Shown here piece by piece: positions 58,628 through 64,000 of a stretch of 64,000 nt of DNA. Each line of letters starts with the position of its first letter. Positions within the stretch are counted from its first letter, which is position 1. Origin of the DNA: Rhodococcus koreensis (GTDB lineage: Bacteria; Actinomycetota; Actinomycetes; Mycobacteriales; Mycobacteriaceae); contig NZ_FNSV01000005.1 in NCBI RefSeq assembly GCF_900105905.1, forward strand, positions 3,658,001 to 3,722,000, read 5' to 3'. A model generated the notes under the pieces. It was given only the letters and a program-made list of their open reading frames with translations, made no database searches and had not been told where the DNA came from. A program made the translations under genes and the position numbers.

Positions 58628-59884
58628 TCAGTGCCTGACCGGGCAACCGCCTGACGCAGGCTTGTAATCGACCTGAAACTCCTTGATACCGTTGAGCCAG
58701 CCCGAGCGCAACCGCCGCGGATCTCCCAGCTTACTGATATCCGGCAGGTGATCCGCAATCGCATTGAAGATCAGGTCGATTTCGAGGCGGGCGAGGTTGG
58801 CTCCGAGGCAGAAGTGCGCGCCCGTACCGCCGAACCCGACGTGCGGGTTGTTCTCCCGCAGGATGTCGAATTTCTCGGGATTCTCGAATGCATCCTCGTC
58901 GAAATTCGCGGAGCCGTACAGCATTACGACCCGCTGCCCCTTCTTGATGTGCACGCCGCCGAGCTCGGTGTCTTCCAGTGCGGTGCGCTGGAACGAGTTG
59001 ACCGGGGTCGCCCACCGGACGATCTCGTCCGCCGCCGTCTTGGGACGCTCCTTCTTGTAGAGCTCCCACTGATCGGGATGGTCGAGGAACGCCATCATGC
59101 CGTGTGTGATGGCATTGCGGGTGGTCTCGTTGCCGGCGACCGCCAGCAGGATCACGAAGAAGCCGAATTCCTCGGGAGAGAGCTCATTTCCATCGATGTC
59201 CGCTTCGATCAGCGTCGTGACGATGTCGTCGGCGGGGCACTTCTTGCGCTCGTCCGCCATCTGGTACGCGTAGCCGAGGATCTCCATCGACGCGGCCTGT
59301 GGGTCGATGTCCAGTTCTGGGTCGTCGTAGCCCGTCATCTGGTTCGACCAGTCGAACACCTTCAGCCGATCCTCCTGCGGCACGCCGAGCAGTTCGGCGA
59401 TCGCCTGCAGCGGAAGCTCACATGCCACCTGGGTGACGAAGTCGCCGGCCCCCGATTCGGCGGCCTCCTTCACGATCTTCTCGGCGCGCTCGGTGAGTTC
59501 TTCGCGCAGGCTGTTGATCGCGCGGGGTGTGAAGCCGCGGGAGACGAGTTTGCGGAGTTTCGTGTGCTCGGGAGCGTCTTTGTTGATGAGGATGAAGCGC
59601 TGCATCTCGATGTTCTCGCGCGGAATGTCGTCGGCGAAGCGCACGATCGCGGTGTTCTCGTGGGTGGAGAAGACGTCGCTGCGCCGCGACACCTCTTTGA
59701 CGTCCTCGAGCTTGCTGACGACCCAGTAGCCGTCGTCGTGGAAGCCACCGATCTCCGGCGGCTGCGGGTTCCACCAGATCGGCGCAGTCTTCCGCAGTTC
59801 GGCGAACTCCTGGTAGGGGATGCGTTCTGCGTAGATGTCCGGGTCGGTGAAGTCGAAACCCTCTGGAAGATTGGGCTGCGCCAC
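58628..59884 (-). CDS. cyp125: Cytochrome P450 CYP125 (sterol C26 hydroxylase)
   Basis: A 418-residue P450. The I-helix motif is A-V-A-G-N-E-T-T-R-N, the E-x-x-R pair is in A-A-D-E-I-V-R-W, and the haem-binding loop is G-F-G-G-T-G-A-H-F-C-L-G-A, with Cys as axial ligand. CYP125 hydroxylates the terminal carbon of cholesterol or cholestenone and carries it to the acid that FadD19 then activates. The GTG at 59884 is chosen because AGGAG lies seven bases before it; a GTG at 59914 has no such site. It is divergent from fadA5 with two KstR operators between. The N terminus has no membrane anchor. Confidence 0.93.
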   Translation of the reverse strand: MAQPNLPEGFDFTDPDIYAERIPYQEFAELRKTAPIWWNPQPPEIGGFHDDGYWVVSKLEDVKEVSRRSDVFSTHENTAIVRFADDIPRENIEMQRFILINKDAPEHTKLRKLVSRGFTPRAINSLREELTERAEKIVKEAAESGAGDFVTQVACELPLQAIAELLGVPQEDRLKVFDWSNQMTGYDDPELDIDPQAASMEILGYAYQMADERKKCPADDIVTTLIEADIDGNELSPEEFGFFVILLAVAGNETTRNAITHGMMAFLDHPDQWELYKKERPKTAADEIVRWATPVNSFQRTALEDTELGGVHIKKGQRVVMLYGSANFDEDAFENPEKFDILRENNPHVGFGGTGAHFCLGANLARLEIDLIFNAIADHLPDISKLGDPRRLRSGWLNGIKEFQVDYKPASGGCPVRH

Positions 59885-59923
59885 TGCTGTCTCCTGCCCT
59901 AAGCCATACACCACTCAGTGATG

Positions 59924-59937
59924 TGGAACACGTTCTA
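59924..59937. promoter_or_regulatory. KstR-type operator proximal to cyp125
   Basis: TGGAACACGTTCTA matches TNNAACNNGTTNNA at every fixed position. It lies 40 bases upstream of cyp125. Confidence 0.85.
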
Positions 59938-60001
59938 CTAGCATTGAAGCACAAGCCGGGCGACTAGCAAAGGAAAGCTCAATCAGACCTTGCCCAGACA
60001 G

Positions 60002-60015
60002 CAGAACCTGTTCTA
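60002..60015. promoter_or_regulatory. KstR-type operator proximal to fadA5
   Basis: CAGAACCTGTTCTA matches the KstR consensus except at the first base. It lies 30 bases upstream of fadA5, giving this divergent promoter two operators about 78 bases apart. Confidence 0.8.
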
Positions 60016-60044
60016 TTTTCTGAGAACAAGGAAAGGAGCCCGCC

Positions 60045-61208
60045 GTGGGCACACCCGTCATCGTCGAGGCAGTTCGCACCCCCATAGGAAAGCGCGGTGG
60101 CTGGCTGTCCGGATTGCACGCCGCCGAGATCCTCGGCGCCGCTCAGCGGGGCATCCTCGACCGCTCCGGCATCGACCCCGACCTGGTGGAGCAGGTGATC
60201 GGTGGTTGCGTCACCCAGGCCGGTGCGCAATCGAACAACATCACCCGAACCGCGTGGCTGCACGCCGGACTGCCCTGGCAGGTCGGCGCCACCACGATCG
60301 ACTGTCAGTGCGGCTCCGCGCAGCAGGCCAACCATCTGATCGCGGGCCTGATCGCCACGGACGCGATCGACGTCGGAATCGCCTGCGGCATCGAGGCCAT
60401 GAGCCAGGTGCCGCTCGGGGCGAACGTCGGGGAGAACGCCGGCCCACGCAGGCCCGCCGACTGGGACATCGACATGCCCAATCAGTTCGAGGCCGCCGAG
60501 CGCATCGCCCGCCGCCGCGGAATCACCCGCGCCGACGTCGAAGCCCTCGGAGTGCGTTCGCAGGCCCGTGCCAAGCAGGCGTGGGACGAAGGACGCTTCG
60601 ACCGGGAAGTGCTGCAGGTGGCGGCGCCCGTCGTCGACAAGGACGGCAACCTCACCGGGGAGACCCGGATCGTGACGCGCGATCAGGGTCTGCGCGACAC
60701 CACCGCGGAATCGCTCGCCAGGCTGAAGCCCGTACTCGAGGGCGGCATCCACACGGCGGGCACCTCCTCGCAGATCTCCGACGGCGCCGCCGCCGTCATG
60801 CTCATGGACGAGGCCAGGGCGCGCGCCCTCGGCCTGAAACCGCGGGCCCGCATCATCTCCCAGGCGCTCGTCGGTTCCGAACCCGAATTCCACCTCGACG
60901 GACCTGTCCAGGCCACGGCGCGCGTCCTCGAACGCAGCGGCATGAAGATCGGCGACCTCGACCTGTTCGAGGTGAACGAGGCGTTCGCCTCGGTCCTGCT
61001 GTCGTGGGCGTCGGTGCACGAGCCCGACATGGACAGGGTGAACGTCAACGGCGGCGCGCTCGCACTCGGACATCCCGTGGGCAGCACCGGGTCCCGGCTC
61101 ATCACGACGGCGCTGCACGAACTCGAGCGCACCGACGGGTCGACGGCCCTGATCACGATGTGCGCCGGCGGCGCACTGGCCACCGGCACCATCATCGAGC
61201 GGATCTAG
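60045..61208 (+). CDS. fadA5: Steroid thiolase FadA5-like
   Basis: A 387-residue thiolase with all catalytic parts: nucleophile Cys89 in C-G-S-A-Q-Q, N-E-A-F-A, G-G-A-L-A-L-G-H-P-V-G-S-T-G, and the second Cys in C-A-G-G-A. FadA5 cleaves 3-ketoacyl-CoA thioesters of the sterol side chain, releasing acetyl- or propionyl-CoA. The GTG start follows AGGAG. Contrast with Ltp3 and Ltp4 in this window, which share the fold but lack these residues. Order cyp125-fadA5-ddn equals Rv3545c-Rv3547. Confidence 0.93.
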   Translation: MGTPVIVEAVRTPIGKRGGWLSGLHAAEILGAAQRGILDRSGIDPDLVEQVIGGCVTQAGAQSNNITRTAWLHAGLPWQVGATTIDCQCGSAQQANHLIAGLIATDAIDVGIACGIEAMSQVPLGANVGENAGPRRPADWDIDMPNQFEAAERIARRRGITRADVEALGVRSQARAKQAWDEGRFDREVLQVAAPVVDKDGNLTGETRIVTRDQGLRDTTAESLARLKPVLEGGIHTAGTSSQISDGAAAVMLMDEARARALGLKPRARIISQALVGSEPEFHLDGPVQATARVLERSGMKIGDLDLFEVNEAFASVLLSWASVHEPDMDRVNVNGGALALGHPVGSTGSRLITTALHELERTDGSTALITMCAGGALATGTIIERI

Positions 61209-61217
61209 GGCCGCCCG

Positions 61218-61733
61218 ATGAATGCGCCCGCCCCCGCCCGACCCGAGCCAAATTCCCCTCGCTCCGCTCGACCGCCCGGTCTCGACTCGAAGTGGACGGC
61301 CTCCCTCATCAAGTGGATGTCGAAGATCAACGTCGTGCTGTACCGGCGGACGGGCGGGCGACTGGGCAGCAAATGGCGCGTCGGCAGCGCCTTCCCGCGC
61401 GGGTTGCCCGTCTGCCTGCTCACCACCACCGGCCGCAAGAGCGGCGAGCCCCGGATCAGCCCGCTGCTGTTCCTCGAGGACGGCGACCGCATCATCCTCG
61501 TCGCGTCGCAGGGCGGCCTCCCGAAACACCCGATGTGGTACCTCAACCTGCGCGCGAACCCGCAGGTGACCGTCCAGGTGAAGTCGCGGATCCGGCCGAT
61601 GACCGCCCAGGTGGCGGACCCCGGGGAACGCGCGCGGCTGTGGCCGCGGCTCGTCGACATGTACGCGGACTTCGACAACTACCAGGCCTGGACGGACCGC
61701 ACGATCCCCGTCGTCGTCTGCACACCCCGATAG
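61218..61733 (+). CDS. Ddn-family F420-dependent nitroreductase-like protein
   Basis: A 171-residue protein of the deazaflavin-dependent nitroreductase (Ddn) family: L-L-T-T-T-G-R-K-S-G-E-P-R, A-S-Q-G-G-L-P-K-H-P-M-W-Y-L-N-L and a C-terminal Y-A-D-F-D-N-Y-Q segment, which are typical F420-binding parts. The N-terminal ~25 residues are Pro/Arg-rich and variable. M. tuberculosis Ddn (Rv3547) activates pretomanid; the natural role is probably quinone reduction. It starts nine bases after fadA5 and is probably co-transcribed. Confidence 0.85.
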   Translation: MNAPAPARPEPNSPRSARPPGLDSKWTASLIKWMSKINVVLYRRTGGRLGSKWRVGSAFPRGLPVCLLTTTGRKSGEPRISPLLFLEDGDRIILVASQGGLPKHPMWYLNLRANPQVTVQVKSRIRPMTAQVADPGERARLWPRLVDMYADFDNYQAWTDRTIPVVVCTPR

Positions 61734-61833
61734 CAGTTGTATGTACCGTCGGGTAACGCGTGCCATGTCGGAGGACTTCTTGCAGTATTGACGCGTACGG
61801 ACTTGTAGGACGGCCGAGGGCGAGGAATTGCAG

Positions 61834-62499
61834 ATGAGTACACAGGTTCAAGATCGGATACACGACCGTCGAGAGCTCACCGCGGTCCTGCTGCGCGCAC
61901 TGGAGCAGCGGCACGAGGTTCTCGACGCCATCGTCGACAGTGAGGACCACGCCGAGGCCCTCACCACCGTCGCCGGGCTCCTCGAGACGACCGAGGCGTA
62001 CGCGGAAGCCGTCCTCAACCTGACCTTTCGCCGTCTCACCAAGGTCGAGCGGCGCCGCATCCAGACGGAACTGAAGGACCTCGACGCCACGCTGGAGTGG
62101 ACGTCGACGGACCGGCCTGCGAGCACCGGCCGGAACTTCCGCCTCCGCCCGTTCACCGAAACCGACGAGGACGCCGAACTGTTCCGGCGCCGCTGCGTCG
62201 AACAGGTCGACGACGCGGGCACGCAATGGTCCGAGGAGCGGGTCGAGAAGGAGCGCGCGGAGGGCCTGAGCCGGGTCGACGACGAGTCCGCCGCGTGGTT
62301 CGTGTGTGAGGACACCGAGGAGAACACGGCCGTCGGCATGGTGTTCGGCGAGTTGTCGGGACGCGAGGTCGACGTCGCGATCTGGATCTCCCCCGACGCC
62401 CGGAAGAAGGGCTACGGCACCGCGGCCGTGAAGCACAGCCGTCAGGAACTCGCCGCGGAGTTCCCGGGAACGGTCCTGGTCGTCCGCGCTCCCGCCTGA
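61834..62499 (+). CDS. GNAT acetyltransferase with GyrA-like coiled-coil N terminus
   Basis: A 221-residue fusion. Residues ~10-90 (A-V-L-L-R-A-L-E-Q-R-H-E-V-L-D-A-I, E-A-Y-A-E-A-V-L-N-L-T-F-R-R-L-T-K-V-E-R) closely resemble the dimerising coiled-coil arm of DNA gyrase subunit A near its C-gate. Residues ~100-221 are a GNAT domain, with the acetyl-CoA loop in R-K-K-G-Y-G-T-A-A. The domains flanking the arm in gyrase are absent, so DNA cleavage is not expected. The arm may serve for dimerisation. The acetyl acceptor is unknown. ATG at 61834 is used. Confidence 0.78.
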   Translation: MSTQVQDRIHDRRELTAVLLRALEQRHEVLDAIVDSEDHAEALTTVAGLLETTEAYAEAVLNLTFRRLTKVERRRIQTELKDLDATLEWTSTDRPASTGRNFRLRPFTETDEDAELFRRRCVEQVDDAGTQWSEERVEKERAEGLSRVDDESAAWFVCEDTEENTAVGMVFGELSGREVDVAIWISPDARKKGYGTAAVKHSRQELAAEFPGTVLVVRAPA

Positions 62500-62506
62500 C
62501 CCGTAT

Positions 62507-62546
62507 GTGAGTGGCGAAGCGTGCGGGAGCACACTTCGCCACTCAC
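62507..62546. terminator. 40-bp palindrome over the acyl-CoA ligase stop codon
   Basis: Arms GTGAGTGGCGAAGCGTGC and GCACACTTCGCCACTCAC form an 18-bp stem with one wobble and a GGGA loop. It is exactly 40 bp and differs from the 46673-46712 element at only a few positions. The stop codon of the minus-strand ligase (62543-62545) lies in the right arm; the convergent GNAT gene ends at 62499. Confidence 0.8.
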
Positions 62547-64000
62547 GTGCGGTGGTCGGGGCCGCGCTGCTTGGTGACGCCCTGGGCCCAGCGGTAGTCG
62601 GGTTTGCCGCTCGGTGTGCGATGGACGGCGTCTTCCACCCACACCAGCCTCGGAATCTTGTAGCCGGCCAGGCTCTGCCGCACGTGCTGCTCGAGGCCGG
62701 CGAAGTCGACGCCCCGGCCGTCGCGCGCCTGCACAACCGCGGACACCCGGTGCCCCCACCGTTCGTCGGGAACGCCGACCACGATGGCGTCGTACACGTC
62801 GCGGTACGCCTTCACCGCGCTCTCGACCTCTTCGGCGAACACCTTCTCGCCGCCGGTGTTGATCACCATGTTGCCGCGACCGAGCAGCGTGATCGACCCG
62901 TCGGCCTCGATCCGCGCGCGGTCGCCGGTGACGACCACCGATCGTCCGTCGACCTCACGGAAGATCTCTCGGGTCTTCTCCGGGTCGTTGTAGTAGCCCA
63001 GCGGAACGTAGCCGCCCTTGGCGAACCAGCCGTCGACCCCGGAGCCCGGTTCGACGGGACGCCCCGCGTCGTCGATCACCAGCGCGTACCGCCCCGGCGG
63101 GACCCGGGGACCACCCACCTGCGTCTCCCCCTTGGTCGCGAAACCGATTCCGCCGAAACCGGTCTCGGACGCGCCGATCGAATCGGACACCAGCAGCCCC
63201 GGGAACGCCTCGAGGAACGCGTCCTTGATCACCGGGGAGAACAGCGCGGCTCCCGACGCGACCACACCGAGACTCGACGTGTCGGTCCGGGCCGGGTCGA
63301 GGGCCTCGATCAGCGGCCGCCCCATCGCGTCGCCGGTGATGATGAGGATCTGCACCCGGTGCCGCTCGACGAGGTCCCACGTCCGGTCGGCGTCGAATTT
63401 CGATTCCAGCAGCACCGTGTTCCCGCTGAACAGCGCGGTGAACGTCGGCATCATCGCGGCCGCGTGGATCAGCGGCGGCAACGCGAACCACAGCGTCGGC
63501 TCCCCCTGCGCCCCGACCCGCGACTGCTGGTACTCGTCGTCGATCGCCTCACCGGTGTAGAAGTCGAGACCGCCCGCGAGGACGCGCCAGATGGCCTCGT
63601 GCGTCCACACCACACCCTTCGGACGTCCCGTGGTGCCGCCGGTGTACATGATGAACAGGTCTTCGGAACTGCGTCCGCCGAAGTCGCGGTCGCCGCTGCC
63701 GGACAGCGCCTCCTCGTACGGGACGGAGCCGCTGGGCAGACCGGCGCCGCCGAGATCGTCCTCGACGACGACGGTGTGCCGGATCCTCGGCAGCGAGGGC
63801 AGGACCTCCGCGATGCGCGGCGAGTAGATCCGATGGTGGACCACGGCGTCGAGTTCCGCGTTGCCGTACACGTAGGCGAGTTCGTCGCTGGTGTAGCGGT
63901 AGTTGATGTTCACCGGAACCGCGCGAATCTTGTACGCCGCCACCAGCGTCTCCATGGTCTCGATGGAGTTGTGCAGGTGCACGCCGATGTGCGAACCGGC
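62543..64000 (-). CDS. Acyl-CoA ligase, FadD19 paralogue (5' end beyond window)
   Basis: At least 485 residues of an AMP-forming ligase whose N terminus lies past the window edge; the frame is still open at 64000. It has the P-loop M-Y-T-G-G-T-T-G-R-P-K-G-V, G-A-S-E-T-G-F-G-G, V-T-G-D-R-A-R-I, and the C-terminal P-S-G-K-P-D-Y-R-W. It resembles the FadD19-like protein at 47834-49486 throughout (for example I-R-A-V-x-V-N-x-N-Y-R-Y), suggesting a duplication with a different acyl substrate. No KstR site is visible because its promoter is outside. Confidence 0.85.
   Translation of the reverse strand, partial: AGSHIGVHLHNSIETMETLVAAYKIRAVPVNINYRYTSDELAYVYGNAELDAVVHHRIYSPRIAEVLPSLPRIRHTVVVEDDLGGAGLPSGSVPYEEALSGSGDRDFGGRSSEDLFIMYTGGTTGRPKGVVWTHEAIWRVLAGGLDFYTGEAIDDEYQQSRVGAQGEPTLWFALPPLIHAAAMMPTFTALFSGNTVLLESKFDADRTWDLVERHRVQILIITGDAMGRPLIEALDPARTDTSSLGVVASGAALFSPVIKDAFLEAFPGLLVSDSIGASETGFGGIGFATKGETQVGGPRVPPGRYALVIDDAGRPVEPGSGVDGWFAKGGYVPLGYYNDPEKTREIFREVDGRSVVVTGDRARIEADGSITLLGRGNMVINTGGEKVFAEEVESAVKAYRDVYDAIVVGVPDERWGHRVSAVVQARDGRGVDFAGLEQHVRQSLAGYKIPRLVWVEDAVHRTPSGKPDYRWAQGVTKQRGPDHRT

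Noticed and set aside
59979..61766. Minus-strand 595-residue frame opposite fadA5 and the Ddn-like gene
   Set aside because: Antisense shadow; the sense genes have clear thiolase and Ddn motifs and a KstR promoter.

Overview
The window looks like a chromosomal segment from a high-GC mycolic-acid actinobacterium, most likely Rhodococcus of the jostii/opacus group. The grounds are: two YrbE and six Mce proteins with two Mce-associated proteins; otsA beside them; a KstR-controlled sterol gene block in nearly the order of Mycobacterium tuberculosis Rv3489-Rv3523 and Rv3545c-Rv3547; many GTG/TTG starts; and IdeR-type iron boxes. Species assignment is inference.

Region 1 (1-2004): a tRNA-Thr(TGT), a small SnoaL-like protein and a ThrE-type threonine/serine exporter.

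Region 2 (2114-27743) is a hydroxamate siderophore locus: a 5587-residue tetramodular NRPS (C-A-T-E, C-A-T-E, C-A-T, C-A-T, terminal C; no thioesterase), an ornithine N5-monooxygenase, an MbtH protein, a formyltransferase for N5-hydroxyornithine, an alpha/beta hydrolase and a heterodimeric ABC exporter. A PAS-GGDEF diguanylate cyclase lies among them. IdeR-like boxes precede the NRPS, the monooxygenase and the hydrolase/formyltransferase pair. Specificity codes read from the sequence are DINYWGGIGK (hydroxyornithine type), a serine-like code, DMENLGLINK (hydroxyornithine type) and an unassigned fourth. The likely product is a formyl-hydroxamate tetrapeptide of the foroxymithine/erythrochelin kind, released by the terminal C domain as a diketopiperazine.

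Region 3 (27744-30478): a 57-residue protein, otsA, and an epimerase/dehydrogenase gene that overlaps the otsA 3' end and carries a KstR site.

Region 4 (30647-40727): the mce4 sterol-import operon (yrbE4A, yrbE4B, mce4A-F and two Mce-associated genes), tightly coupled and read on the minus strand. It is followed by a 576-base gene-free stretch with two KstR-like sites.

Region 5 (41304-64000): sterol side-chain catabolism: hsd4A, ferredoxin, fadE26-fadE27-fadD17, fadD19 with an FMN oxidoreductase, echA19, an F420-dependent oxidoreductase, DUF35-ltp4-ltp3 with further genes, cyp125, fadA5, a Ddn-like protein and a partial acyl-CoA ligase. Seven KstR-like 14-mers sit in the divergent promoters. 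Accessory genes here include an AbiEi-like protein, an erythromycin-esterase-family protein and a GyrA-coiled-coil/GNAT fusion.

The most unusual signal is a set of short palindromes of fixed size. Four are exactly 40 bp with GTGAGT...ACTCAC ends, a fifth is 40 bp with GTGCGC...GCGCAC ends, and two related ones are 47 bp. Most lie at gene 3' ends, often over the stop codon, but one is translated in frame inside the third adenylation domain of the NRPS.
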